Positions 16,833-25,208 of a stretch of 64,000 nucleotides of DNA are shown piece by piece. The notes beneath the pieces are model-generated. The model saw only the letters and a program-made list of their open reading frames with translations. It was not told the DNA's origin and did no database searches. The position numbers were made by a program, and so were the translations under genes. The stretch covers positions 1 to 64,000 of the forward strand of contig CBDDOO010000001.1 in assembly GCA_965231905.1 (NCBI GenBank). The letters are read 5' to 3'. Source of the stretch: G963663315 sp965231905 (GTDB lineage: Bacteria; Pseudomonadota; Gammaproteobacteria; Arenicellales; Poriferihabitantaceae). Each line of letters begins with the position of its first letter. Positions within the stretch are counted from its first letter, which is position 1.

Positions 16833-18131
16833 ATGAAAAATAAATCCAGAGTTCTGGCAACTGTATGTGCGTTGGCGATGGTGGGCGGAGTTTCGGTCCT
16901 GTCCCTGGACGTCAACAGTTCCGCCGCCAAGAAATTCGGCGCCCCGACCGAGGGCATGAGCATCGAGGAATACCAGTCGCTGGTATTTCTGGATCCCCAG
17001 AACACGATTCGTATGGACTGGGACGCCGTCAAGGGCATGGACGGGTATTTCATGATTGATAATCAGGGGGAACCGACCGTTTCAGTTGTGGATTATGAAG
17101 CAGGCGAAACCATCAAGAAAATCGACATGACCGAAACCGGAAACCACCATCTCTGGGTCCTTCCGGGCGCCCGCTATGTCTGGTCTTCGCAGCGCTATGA
17201 GAGCGATGTGTTCTGGACCATTGACCTGACCACCCAGGAGGTCGTCGACAAGTTCAATGTCAGCATGAATGGTACAAACGTGATCGCGCCCCTGCATGTC
17301 GGTTTCGCCTATACCCAGCCGCTGGCGGTGGTCGGCAATATACTGGACAAGGAGCATGGCTACCTGACATTCATGAGTACCGCGACCCGGAAACCATTGG
17401 AAACCATCGAGTTGAGTTGCCACGGCGCGCGTGACGCCATGTTCAGCCCGGATGATTCTCTGGTTTTCAGCACCTGTCAGCAGGAACCCAAAGGCCTGTC
17501 GATTGTGGATGTGGAATCGCGCAAGGAAATCAAGATGGTTCCCATTGCCGGCGCCCGCGCAGGCGCGATGACTCCGGATGGCAAATACTTCATGGTCGCG
17601 GCCAAGGGCGCGATTGTGTTTTTCGATACCAAAACCGGAGACCTGATCAAATCCGTGGAAGTACCCGGTGGTGGCGGCAACATCACTTGTCTGCCAGACA
17701 GTTCCAAATGCTATGGCGGCCTGCGTAAAGCGGAAAGTGTCGCGGTGGTCGACATTGCCAGCCTGGAGTTGAAAACCGTGATTGAAACCGGACCGGACGC
17801 GAATCGGCTGTATCTCAATCCGGCCAATACACGTTACGGGTTGTTCGCCAATGAAGGCGGGAAATCGGATATCGTGACGATCATCGACACCGAGAATGAC
17901 GTTGCGGTGAAAAACCTGTATACCGGTCTTGGACCGCACAATATTGCCTTCAATCCGGAAGGAACCCGTGCCGCGATTACTACCAAGAAGGAAACGGTTG
18001 CGACTCTGGTCGATACTTCAGCCGCGGATCCGACGGAATGGGAGGTCGTGACAACCGACCTGGCCGCCGGCATCCAAAACAACGGGGTGCGCTGGGTTCC
18101 GAGTCCGGAAGCATTGCGCGCGGTCTTGTGA
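16833..18131 (+). CDS. Periplasmic YVTN-type beta-propeller protein
   Basis: A 432-residue secreted protein with an N-terminal signal (KNKSRVLATVCALAMVGG) followed by repeated WD/YVTN-like strands such as GYFMIDNQGEPTVSVVDYE, HNIAFNPEGTRAAITT and SVAVVDIASLELKTVIETG. It resembles the propeller part of cytochrome cd1/NirF-like proteins but has no CxxCH haem site. GGAGGAAACG is a strong ribosome site. It precedes soxY by 12 bases, so it is part of the sox operon; its role is probably scaffolding or cofactor-related, but unknown. Confidence 0.75.
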   Translation: MKNKSRVLATVCALAMVGGVSVLSLDVNSSAAKKFGAPTEGMSIEEYQSLVFLDPQNTIRMDWDAVKGMDGYFMIDNQGEPTVSVVDYEAGETIKKIDMTETGNHHLWVLPGARYVWSSQRYESDVFWTIDLTTQEVVDKFNVSMNGTNVIAPLHVGFAYTQPLAVVGNILDKEHGYLTFMSTATRKPLETIELSCHGARDAMFSPDDSLVFSTCQQEPKGLSIVDVESRKEIKMVPIAGARAGAMTPDGKYFMVAAKGAIVFFDTKTGDLIKSVEVPGGGGNITCLPDSSKCYGGLRKAESVAVVDIASLELKTVIETGPDANRLYLNPANTRYGLFANEGGKSDIVTIIDTENDVAVKNLYTGLGPHNIAFNPEGTRAAITTKKETVATLVDTSAADPTEWEVVTTDLAAGIQNNGVRWVPSPEALRAVL

Positions 18132-18143
18132 GGAGGCCGGTTT

Positions 18144-18599
18144 ATGAAGCATTTACATACCCGGCGCGATTTTCTGCGCTATGTCATGGTCGGGGGAGTG
18201 GCCGTTCCGGCCGGATTCGGCCTGATTGGCCAGAGCCACGCCAGCGCGTTCAACTTCGTTCGTGACCCGGAAAACCCGACCGAACTGGAAAAGATGCACA
18301 TGGCTAAATTGACGCTGCCGCCGGTCGTTGAGGACGGCAGCGCGGCGCCGGTTCAGGTGGAACTGGATCATCCGATGGATGACGATCACTATATCACCAG
18401 CATCCAGATCGTCAGTTTCAATGATCCGGTGCAGACCAAGGGCACCTTCTATCTTTCTCCCGCCAACGGTGAAGCGTTTCTCAGCACGCAGGTGCGGCTT
18501 AATGGCGGGGAAAGCGAGGTCTGGGTGATTACGGAATGCAACCAGCACGGCAGGTGGGCCACATCGAAACAAACCAGAGTAGCTGCCGGAGGTTGTTGA
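18144..18599 (+). CDS. soxY: SoxY, sulfur carrier subunit
   Basis: A 151-residue protein with a Tat signal (HTRRDFLRYVMVGGVAVPAG) for export to the periplasm. SoxY carries sulfur intermediates on a C-terminal cysteine during thiosulfate oxidation. The chain ends AAGGC-stop: the carrier Cys is the last residue, whereas classical SoxY ends GGCGG. The body (DHPMDDDHYITSIQIVSFND, FYLSPANGEAFLSTQ) fits the SoxY immunoglobulin-like domain. Stop and next start are 1 base apart, and SoxZ, its partner, lies two genes downstream. Confidence 0.85.
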   Translation: MKHLHTRRDFLRYVMVGGVAVPAGFGLIGQSHASAFNFVRDPENPTELEKMHMAKLTLPPVVEDGSAAPVQVELDHPMDDDHYITSIQIVSFNDPVQTKGTFYLSPANGEAFLSTQVRLNGGESEVWVITECNQHGRWATSKQTRVAAGGC

Positions 18600-18600
18600 T

Positions 18601-20226
18601 TTGGCGCTATCCGTGTTTTTGGGCCGGATTCGCTGGATCCGGAAATGGCTGATACTGCCGCTGATTTTCGGACTGGTCCCGATACAGTCCGGATTCGCCG
18701 CCGGCAGCGGTCAGATACGTATTATCAGCACCAACGATATTCACTCCTATCTCCGGCCGATCTATTACCGCTATCTGGACCAGCCCCGGCCCTGGGGAAT
18801 ACAGTCGTCGGAAGGGGACTATCTGGAGAAAGCTCATTTTGAGGGCAAGGTAGGCGGTATGGCCCATGTGGCCACCGTGATAAAGCAGCTTCGATCCGAG
18901 GTTTCGGGGAAGGCGCTGGTGGTCGATAGCGGTGATACCTGGCATGGCGCCGGGCTGTCCCTGTTTGACCGGGGCGAATCCATGGTAGAAATCATGAACG
19001 CGATCGGCTATGACGCCATGGTTCCTGGAAACTGGGAATTCATTTTCAGCCGGGAACAATTTCTGGATCTGGTTGATCGGGCCGATTTTCCGGTTATCGC
19101 CTATAACCTGACCGACAAGGAGTGGGGCGACCCGGCGCTGGAGCAGTACGTCATCGAGCAGGTCGGCGATCTGAAAATAGCGATTGTGGGCATGACCTAC
19201 CCCTGGACCGGGTTGACCTCGGCCGTCACCGGGGCGGCGCAGTGGTGGGACTTCGGAATCCGGGAAGCCGAAGCCGAGGAATTGATCAAACAGATCAAAA
19301 GCTCCGACGATCCGGACCTGATCGTATTCATCTCCCATGCCGGTTATGGCATGGACCAGAAGTTTTCCCAACGGGTGGATGGCATAGATGTCATGGTCAG
19401 CGGGCATACCCACAACCCGGTTTTCGAGCCGGTGGTCTATAACGACACTTTCGTTTATGAAAGCGGAGCTCACGGTGAATATGTATCCAGCCTGGACCTT
19501 GAGATAGAGGATGGTGAAATCAAGAGTTACAATTATCGGCTGGTCAAGGTGCAACAGGATAATGTTCCAGCCGACCCGGAGATAGCCGGGCTTGTGGAAG
19601 GAGCCTATCATCCCCACGCCGACAAATTGAGTGAAGTGGTTGGAGAGGCTGAGGGCCTGTTTTATCGTCGGGATTACTGGCAAAGCACTCTGGGCAATTT
19701 TATTACCGACGCGTTAAGGCAGATCGAAGGAGCCGACATCACCTTTTTCCCGGCCTGGCGGTATGGCGCGACCCTGGTGCCCGGAGAAATTACCGCGGAA
19801 GATGTTTACAATATTGTGCCCACCGCTGGCCGTATTTTTACCTATAACATGTCGGGACAGGGGATCCGGTATTTGCTGGAAAACATCCTGGACGCGGTAG
19901 CTGATCCGGACCCGTATGCAAGAGTCGGTGGTGACATGGTGCGCTTTTCCGGTCTGAAAATCGTAACCGACCTCGCTAACGAGCGGGGGCAGAGGATCGT
20001 GTCGATTACAACGGATGATGGTGAGCCGTTGTCTCCTGACAAATATTACTCCGTTGCATCCGTACATACCCGGTTTCAGGATAACCCGTTGTTCGGCGCT
20101 ACCGGCGTAGTCGATACCGGCAAGGTTTTTGTGGAAGAGCTGATCAGCTACATCCGCGCCCGTTCGCCGTTGTCTCCCGGTCTGGATGACAGAATTGTTG
20201 CGCGCGGCGCGACCCCAACCCCTTAA
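18601..20226 (+). CDS. soxB: SoxB-like thiosulfohydrolase
   Basis: A 541-residue periplasmic enzyme of the 5'-nucleotidase/SoxB family, which hydrolytically releases sulfate from SoxY-bound thiosulfonate using a dinuclear manganese site. The metal ligands are visible: STNDIHSY at about residue 43, DSGDTWHGAG at 109, GNWEF near 141 (SoxB-type, where nucleotidases have GNHE), ISHAGYGMD near 244 and SGHTHNPV near 263. An N-terminal hydrophobic segment (WLILPLIFGLVPIQSGFA) acts as signal. It starts at TTG 18601, directly after soxY. No SoxXA or SoxCD genes are in the window. Confidence 0.85.
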   Translation: MALSVFLGRIRWIRKWLILPLIFGLVPIQSGFAAGSGQIRIISTNDIHSYLRPIYYRYLDQPRPWGIQSSEGDYLEKAHFEGKVGGMAHVATVIKQLRSEVSGKALVVDSGDTWHGAGLSLFDRGESMVEIMNAIGYDAMVPGNWEFIFSREQFLDLVDRADFPVIAYNLTDKEWGDPALEQYVIEQVGDLKIAIVGMTYPWTGLTSAVTGAAQWWDFGIREAEAEELIKQIKSSDDPDLIVFISHAGYGMDQKFSQRVDGIDVMVSGHTHNPVFEPVVYNDTFVYESGAHGEYVSSLDLEIEDGEIKSYNYRLVKVQQDNVPADPEIAGLVEGAYHPHADKLSEVVGEAEGLFYRRDYWQSTLGNFITDALRQIEGADITFFPAWRYGATLVPGEITAEDVYNIVPTAGRIFTYNMSGQGIRYLLENILDAVADPDPYARVGGDMVRFSGLKIVTDLANERGQRIVSITTDDGEPLSPDKYYSVASVHTRFQDNPLFGATGVVDTGKVFVEELISYIRARSPLSPGLDDRIVARGATPTP

Positions 20227-20249
20227 GATTACAAATACAGGAGGAAATC

Positions 20250-20597
20250 ATGGCAAAAATAAAGCCCCCCAGAATGAAAATCGACAGAAAAATCACTCCT
20301 GACAAGATATTCAAGGTCAAGGTCCGGTTTGAACACCCCTCTTTCACGGGCCTGGGCCAGGTGGATACAGAAACGATGCCGGCGTTCAACCGCGCTGTGC
20401 CGGTCAGCTTCATGCGCAACATGCTGGTCTATTACGGCGATAATCTGGTCAGCCGGTTCAGCATGACTTCGGCGATTGCGGACAGCCCGCTGTTCTCCTT
20501 CAAGCTGAAGGCAACCAAAGAGGCTCCGGTCAAGGTCGTATTTGTCGACAATGCAGGCGAGCGCTGGGAAGTTGCCAAGGACGTAAAGTTCTCATAA
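20250..20597 (+). CDS. soxZ: SoxZ, SoxY-binding subunit
   Basis: A 115-residue beta-sandwich protein without signal peptide, expected to be co-exported with SoxY. Typical SoxZ signatures: KVRFEHPSFTGLGQ, NMLVYYGDNLVSRFSM, and KVVFVDNAGERWEVAKDVK. A GGAGGAAATC ribosome site precedes the ATG. The SoxYZ complex carries sulfur intermediates during thiosulfate oxidation; here soxB sits between the two subunit genes. Confidence 0.9.
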   Translation: MAKIKPPRMKIDRKITPDKIFKVKVRFEHPSFTGLGQVDTETMPAFNRAVPVSFMRNMLVYYGDNLVSRFSMTSAIADSPLFSFKLKATKEAPVKVVFVDNAGERWEVAKDVKFS

Positions 20598-20636
20598 TTG
20601 AAAACAACCCGATACGATATGACACCGGACAATTTT

Positions 20637-21338
20637 ATGAAAACAGTTTCCCCTGCAAATTTGCTTGCAGCGCTGCTCGTCGCGCTCTTGACCAGCGCTA
20701 CGGCCAACGCTGAGGTTTCAGTCGAGGCGTTCGAGATTGAGGGATTGATTTCCCCCGCCAGTCCCAAGGCCCTGACTGCTGAACTTGAGGCGGCGCTCGA
20801 AGTCAGGGTGGTTGACCTCAACCTGAAAAACACCCAATCCGGCTGGCCGGTCCTGCGTGTCGAATTTGATTCCGACAAGTTATCGTCCGATGACATCGCA
20901 GAAGCGATCGCCGGTATTGAAGACCCGGCCGGGCATAAATACCGGGTACACACTGGCCCGCCCACTGCCAATGCAGAGTATTCAGAAGAGGAAATTGCGG
21001 CGATGGCGAAGCTCGGTCCACCGCCTCCCGCCATTGTTCCACTAACCAATCCGAATCAGCCGACCGCTGAATCCATTGCGCAAGGCAAGACCCTGTTCGA
21101 CAGTTACTGTACCACCTGCCATGGCCTTGACGGTGGCGGTCATGGCCCTGCGGCGCATGGCATTACCACATTCCCGCGCCAGTTATGGGTCTGGAACAAC
21201 GCCCCCGAGTCCGCCGATGGTTATCTGTTCTGGTTCATAACCAATGGCCGCAATGAAATGCCGCCCTGGGGGGTGATCCTGTCCGAGAGCCAGCGCTGGG
21301 ATGTGATCAACTATATCAAAACGCTGGAAAAACCTTGA
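20637..21338 (+). CDS. Periplasmic cytochrome c with N-terminal HMA-like domain
   Basis: About 233 residues from ATG 20637, chosen because a signal peptide (NLLAALLVALLTSATANA) follows immediately; a TTG at 20598 is possible. Residues 27-95 look like a heavy-metal-associated ferredoxin-like fold lacking its CxxC. The C-terminal domain is a class I cytochrome c with CTTCHG haem site and a distal Met in NEMPPWG. Its position in the sox operon suggests it accepts electrons from thiosulfate oxidation. The fusion of an HMA-like domain to a cytochrome is unusual. Confidence 0.75.
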   Translation: MKTVSPANLLAALLVALLTSATANAEVSVEAFEIEGLISPASPKALTAELEAALEVRVVDLNLKNTQSGWPVLRVEFDSDKLSSDDIAEAIAGIEDPAGHKYRVHTGPPTANAEYSEEEIAAMAKLGPPPPAIVPLTNPNQPTAESIAQGKTLFDSYCTTCHGLDGGGHGPAAHGITTFPRQLWVWNNAPESADGYLFWFITNGRNEMPPWGVILSESQRWDVINYIKTLEKP

Positions 21339-21433
21339 GCGGCGGAACCTGGCATCCCTGGATATCGTCATCGCACAACGCTACACACAGAATACTGATC
21401 TTCCGCCGGACGACCTGATTATCGAAATTCCTG

Positions 21434-22039
21434 ATGAAATGGGCTGCTGATCTGGTTGTTGCTGTCGTTGCGCTATGGCTCGTTTCAATGCCGGGGTTTG
21501 CGTATGGCAGCGCGAATGAAGATCCGGCTGGAGCGGGCGCTGGCGGAGAGTTTACCCTGCAATCGTCCGATGGCCCGATCACTCTCAACCAACTGAGCGG
21601 CAGGATTGTCCTACTGTTTTTCGGCTTTACTTCCTGTGCGGATGTTTGCCCCCTGACGCTGTCCACGTTGTCAAGGGCATTTTCGCGACTGAGCGCGGAA
21701 GAGCTGGACCAGGTTGCCGCTCTGTTCATCAGTGTTGACCCGGAAAGAGACACCCCGGAATTGCTGAAGAAATATACCGGCTATTTTCATGAAAATATTA
21801 TCGGTGTGACTGCGGACCATCCGGCGCTCAAACAGTTTGCGGAGCGCTATGGAGTGACTTATGAGCGTCAGCCCGCGCCGGACTCTGCCCGTGGTTACGC
21901 CATCTCCCATACGCCGGATATCCTGATTGTGGATCGAGAAGGCCGGCTCCTTTCGACGCGGATCGGTTTCCCGGCTACTGTTGATGATGTCGAGAACAAA
22001 ATAAGGGGCGTGTTGTCCAGTCAGGTCGGGTCGCAATGA
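21434..22039 (+). CDS. SCO1/SenC-family copper protein
   Basis: A 201-residue thioredoxin-fold protein with a signal peptide (LVVAVVALWLVSMPGFAYG). The copper site is visible as CADVC near residue 73 with GFTS before it and the distal His in ISHTPDILIVD. SCO proteins deliver copper to the CuA centre of cytochrome oxidase or act as thiol reductases. It overlaps the next gene by 4 bases and lies 95 bases after the cytochrome gene, so the two may act together in electron flow. Confidence 0.85.
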   Translation: MKWAADLVVAVVALWLVSMPGFAYGSANEDPAGAGAGGEFTLQSSDGPITLNQLSGRIVLLFFGFTSCADVCPLTLSTLSRAFSRLSAEELDQVAALFISVDPERDTPELLKKYTGYFHENIIGVTADHPALKQFAERYGVTYERQPAPDSARGYAISHTPDILIVDREGRLLSTRIGFPATVDDVENKIRGVLSSQVGSQ

Positions 22040-23604
22040 ACAGGGGTGGCTGGATTGTAATGGTCTGGGCCCTGCTGGGTTCGGTTTTGCCGGCGGCAAT
22101 AGCCTACGAACATCATGAGTCACTGGTTGACTTCAGGGAATATTCCGACCGTGTCGTGACCGACTCGCAAGACGAGAACAAGCCCTACTTCCTGTTGTTT
22201 TCCGCCGAATGGTGCTACTGGTGCCATGAGTTTGCGGAAAATACGCTGGTACGCGAGGATGTTACCGATTTTCTCAATCAACATTTCGTCAATGTATTTA
22301 TTGATGTCGATATCCATCAGTCCGCCTACGTAAAATACCAGGCAAAGGGAGTGCCCTACAACGTATTCCTGAACCCGGATGGGACGCTCTACTACAAATA
22401 TACCGGAACCCTGTACGGGGACGCCTTTCTGGATGTGATCCGGGAAGTCGCGGCCGAGGCCGGTGAGGGAAAGTATGCTCTGGGTATGGAATCGGGCCGG
22501 ATTGAGTACCAGCCTCCCGACAGACTCGACAATCAGATGCTGGCGGAATTGCCGGACTATTTCACTGAAAATGTACTGGACAATTTCGATTCGGAGGAAT
22601 TCGGTCTCGGCAAGGGAAAGAAAGGGATACAGCCGCGCACCTTTTTATACCTGCTGGAGCAAACCGATGCCAGTGTGAGGGGACAGGCTGTTGAATGGGT
22701 CAGCGAGACCCTGAAGCAGGCTGTCAATCATATCTATGATCCGGTCGAAGGCGGCTTCTTTCGCTATGCCGAGACCCGGGACTGGAAAATCCCGCACTAT
22801 GAAAAATTTTCCGACCTGAACGCGGCCACGGTCCGGTTGCTGTACCGGCTGAGTCAGGAACAGCATTCCGAGACGCTTGAACAGGCTGCGAAAGCTACAC
22901 TGGACTACCTGACCTCGACTCTGTATGACGATGAAGCCGGTGTGTTCTTGAGTTTTCAGGTTGCCGATACCAGCTATTACCTGCTGCCAGAGAAATATCG
23001 GAAAGAAGCGACGCCGCCCAGAGTGATGGACAAGGTTTTCACCGGACGGCTGGCCGCGACGCTGTATCAGATGATTCGGATTGACGAATTGATTGATAAC
23101 GATTCACTCACGCAAAAAACCAGAAAGTCGGTGAATTTTCTGGCAGAGATGATCATGAGTGATGAAGGCATGAACCGCTACTTCATGCTGGACAACAAAC
23201 AGTGGTTTTCACAGGGAGATCTGTCTGATTATGCCCATGCCGCGGTTCTGTTTGCCGGCGCGGCCAGACATTACCAGGATGCGCGTTACCGGGCCGTTGC
23301 CAGCAAGGTCATACGATCCGCGATTGGTGAATTTTATGACCCGGAAAAGGGGATATTCATGGACCCCGGCGTTGACAGTACGAGTGTCGAGTACCTGATG
23401 GAGATGAACGGGTTGATTGCCACAGCCATGGTCAAGACAGAGAATCATGACCCGGCGAACCAGGAAATCCTGGAATCCCTGATGGCTTATTTTTCGCAGG
23501 TTTCAGTGGCGCTTGAAGAGCGGTTCTGGGATGCGGTCGATTGGGATTTCGCGGAAGCCTACGTGCCGTACCTGCGTGCAGTGGAAACCGTATACGGCCA
23601 CTGA
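22036..23604 (+). CDS. Thioredoxin-domain protein of the DUF255/YyaL type
   Basis: A 522-residue exported protein with a signal (WIVMVWALLGSVLPAAIAY). The N-terminal third has a thioredoxin fold with CYWC in the context FSAEWCYWCHEF, and the rest is an alpha/alpha toroid seen in spermatogenesis-associated-20/YyaL-like proteins (DPVEGGFFRYAETRDWKIPHYEKF). It starts inside the SCO gene (4-base overlap), so they are translated together. Likely a periplasmic disulfide reductase associated with cytochrome or sulfur metabolism. It ends the plus-strand sox operon. Confidence 0.8.
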   Translation: MNRGGWIVMVWALLGSVLPAAIAYEHHESLVDFREYSDRVVTDSQDENKPYFLLFSAEWCYWCHEFAENTLVREDVTDFLNQHFVNVFIDVDIHQSAYVKYQAKGVPYNVFLNPDGTLYYKYTGTLYGDAFLDVIREVAAEAGEGKYALGMESGRIEYQPPDRLDNQMLAELPDYFTENVLDNFDSEEFGLGKGKKGIQPRTFLYLLEQTDASVRGQAVEWVSETLKQAVNHIYDPVEGGFFRYAETRDWKIPHYEKFSDLNAATVRLLYRLSQEQHSETLEQAAKATLDYLTSTLYDDEAGVFLSFQVADTSYYLLPEKYRKEATPPRVMDKVFTGRLAATLYQMIRIDELIDNDSLTQKTRKSVNFLAEMIMSDEGMNRYFMLDNKQWFSQGDLSDYAHAAVLFAGAARHYQDARYRAVASKVIRSAIGEFYDPEKGIFMDPGVDSTSVEYLMEMNGLIATAMVKTENHDPANQEILESLMAYFSQVSVALEERFWDAVDWDFAEAYVPYLRAVETVYGH

Positions 23605-23631
23605 ACAAAAATCCTCGCTATCCTCTTGTAG

Positions 23632-23653
23632 GGGCGGGTCTCCGTGCCCGCCC
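23632..23653. terminator. GC-rich hairpin between converging operons
   Basis: GGGCGGG-TCTCCGTG-CCCGCCC forms a 7-bp stem in the 75-base gap between the two operons facing each other. There is no U run, so it may be a bidirectional attenuator or a REP-type intergenic repeat. Confidence 0.45.
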
Positions 23654-23679
23654 GCCGGAGAGTCGGAGTAAAATCTCCG

Positions 23680-23910
23680 TTATCCCTTTTTCAGCCTGAA
23701 ATGAAATTCCTGATCCTGAGTTGAGGAGTCCAGCAGTTCATTCCCGGTCTGATTCGCGAAAGCCTCAAAATCCTTGACCGAGCCGGGGTCGGTCGCCACA
23801 ATTCTGAGAATCTGGCCGGATTCAAGCCGATTCAGCGCTTTCTTCGCCCTCAATATAGGCAGGGGGCAGTTGAGTCCGCGAGCGTCAAGCTCTTGATCAA
23901 AATCAGTCAT
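23680..23910 (-). CDS. tusA: TusA-like sulfur carrier
   Basis: A 76-residue protein with the TusA signature LDARGLNCPLPILRAKKAL, where the Cys carries persulfide sulfur. In sulfur oxidisers TusA hands sulfur to DsrE/DsrEFH in the cytoplasm. It is the last gene of a minus-strand block, 31 bases after the dsrH-like gene, which supports an oxidative sulfur-trafficking role rather than tRNA thiolation. Confidence 0.9.
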   Translation of the reverse strand: MTDFDQELDARGLNCPLPILRAKKALNRLESGQILRIVATDPGSVKDFEAFANQTGNELLDSSTQDQEFHFRLKKG

Positions 23911-23941
23911 GTACTGAAATCTCCTGTTGGGTTAAGGTTCA

Positions 23942-24244
23942 TCACAACCACGTCTGTACCGACTCGTTCGTGACTGCGAGTTCGACAAACCGGTCATAGC
24001 CGACCGGTTCCACTCCTGTGATCAGGTTGCCTTGACTGAAGCCCCTTGCCATCAGGTCCGGTTCGAGCGCATAGACATTATGTTGCCTTACAGCTTCCAT
24101 CATGTCGGCGGTGAATTCGGTATCCGGCAGCGCCGCATACACCGCGTCCTGGATCAATAGTATATCACTTCCGGCCTGCGCCAGCCGCAAACAGGTTCTG
24201 AGGCTGTTTTTCTCGAACGGAGATTTATTGACGGTATGCAGCAT
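23942..24244 (-). CDS. dsrH: DsrH/TusB-family protein
   Basis: A 100-residue protein starting MLHTVNKSPFEKNSLRTC, with Cys18 in the place of the conserved DsrH cysteine, and the family terminus W at the end (VQTWL). DsrH is a subunit of the DsrE2F2H2 sulfurtransferase. It follows dsrF by 8 bases. TusB of the tRNA system is the alternative name for the same family. Confidence 0.85.
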   Translation of the reverse strand: MLHTVNKSPFEKNSLRTCLRLAQAGSDILLIQDAVYAALPDTEFTADMMEAVRQHNVYALEPDLMARGFSQGNLITGVEPVGYDRFVELAVTNESVQTWL

Positions 24245-24252
24245 GGATATTC

Positions 24253-24660
24253 CTAGTAATTGAAGATGACATCCTGCCCGGCAATGATTTTCGCCAGCTC
24301 ATCACTGCCCACGACCCGGATTGAGGGTTTCTCGATATAATCGTCGTCCTCGTCCTCCCAGGTCAGCGGCATCAGATCATCCACATTCAACCCTCGCGCT
24401 TCCAGCGACTCCTTTTCGACATACAGCCGGGTGATGTCATAATCCCCCAGCGCCCGCCAGGCCGGTGAAAAGTTTTTCAGGCCGGTCGCCGAGGTGTCCT
24501 GCCCATTCTTTATCTGGAACACGCCATCGTCAATGAACGCCATGGATACGTCCTGGTCGAATGCGGCTCCGATCAACACCACTTCCAGGCCCTCCTGCGC
24601 ATAGATGGAGCCGTGCGGCGCCGTGCGGTTGATATACATGAATTTCTTTATGGCGCCCAT
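24253..24660 (-). CDS. dsrF: DsrF/TusC-family protein
   Basis: A 135-residue DsrE/F-fold protein: KFMYINRTAPHGSIYAQEG then LEVVLIGAAFDQDVSMAF and DDGVFQIKNGQDTS, all typical for DsrF. It lies between dsrE (2-base gap) and dsrH (8 bases). With them it forms the hexameric DsrEFH complex of the cytoplasm. Confidence 0.85.
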   Translation of the reverse strand: MGAIKKFMYINRTAPHGSIYAQEGLEVVLIGAAFDQDVSMAFIDDGVFQIKNGQDTSATGLKNFSPAWRALGDYDITRLYVEKESLEARGLNVDDLMPLTWEDEDDDYIEKPSIRVVGSDELAKIIAGQDVIFNY

Positions 24661-24662
24661 AT

Positions 24663-25055
24663 CTAATCCCCGAACGTCACCAGGCGGTCCGCCTGGACGG
24701 CTGCCTCGATCAGTTGCCCCAGCCCGGATATACGAAACCCGTCTGCGATGTTTTCCGCATCCTTGCCGTTTCTCTTTGCTTCATCCGCATCGACTATACC
24801 CCTTCTTTGCGCCGCGGCTACACAAGCAACCAGATCAAGGCCGGCCTCGTTCGCCAACCGTGACCAGCGTTCAACAATGTTGCGATCATCCTGCGGCGGC
24901 GTAGTCAGACGGGTACCGTTGTTCACCCCGTCATGATAGAAGAACACCCGGGTAACCTCATGCCCGGCGGCCAGCGCCGCTTGCGTAAAGCGCCAAGCCG
25001 TATCCGACGCCTGATGCTGGTAGGGGCCTTCGTTGACTACAATTGCGAATTTCAC
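24663..25055 (-). CDS. dsrE: DsrE-family sulfurtransferase subunit
   Basis: About 130 residues from GTG 25055 (VKFAIVVNEGPYQHQ), the start that gives the usual family length; the open frame extends further upstream. Cys78 lies in LVACVAAAQRRGIVD, the position of the active Cys in purple sulfur bacterial DsrE, which TusD proteins share less exactly. Together with dsrF, dsrH and tusA it forms a sulfur-relay operon. No dsrAB is seen in the window. Confidence 0.85.
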   Translation of the reverse strand: MKFAIVVNEGPYQHQASDTAWRFTQAALAAGHEVTRVFFYHDGVNNGTRLTTPPQDDRNIVERWSRLANEAGLDLVACVAAAQRRGIVDADEAKRNGKDAENIADGFRISGLGQLIEAAVQADRLVTFGD

Positions 25056-25152
25056 ACTGCTGTTCGATTGTCGGGGTATAATTCCAGAAACAGTCCGATC
25101 CTGAAAATCAGAACCTGCCCGTGTATTATATTGCCGGTTCAGGGTTGTGGCA

Positions 25153-25182
25153 ACAATCGAGGTCCTAACAATCGAGGTCCTA
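25153..25182 (+). repeat. 15-base tandem direct repeat upstream of cas3
   Basis: ACAATCGAGGTCCTA occurs twice without a gap, ending 26 bases before the cas3 ATG. A candidate operator or simply a small duplication. A TATAAT at 25077-25082 lies upstream but lacks a well-placed -35. Confidence 0.5.
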
Positions 25183-25208
25183 AAGCGCAAAGACAACGCC
25201 TGAAACTG

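Noticed and set aside
18607..19683. A 358-residue minus-strand open frame opposite soxB
   Set aside because: It mirrors codons of soxB and shows no domain; soxB carries all its metal-binding motifs on the plus strand.
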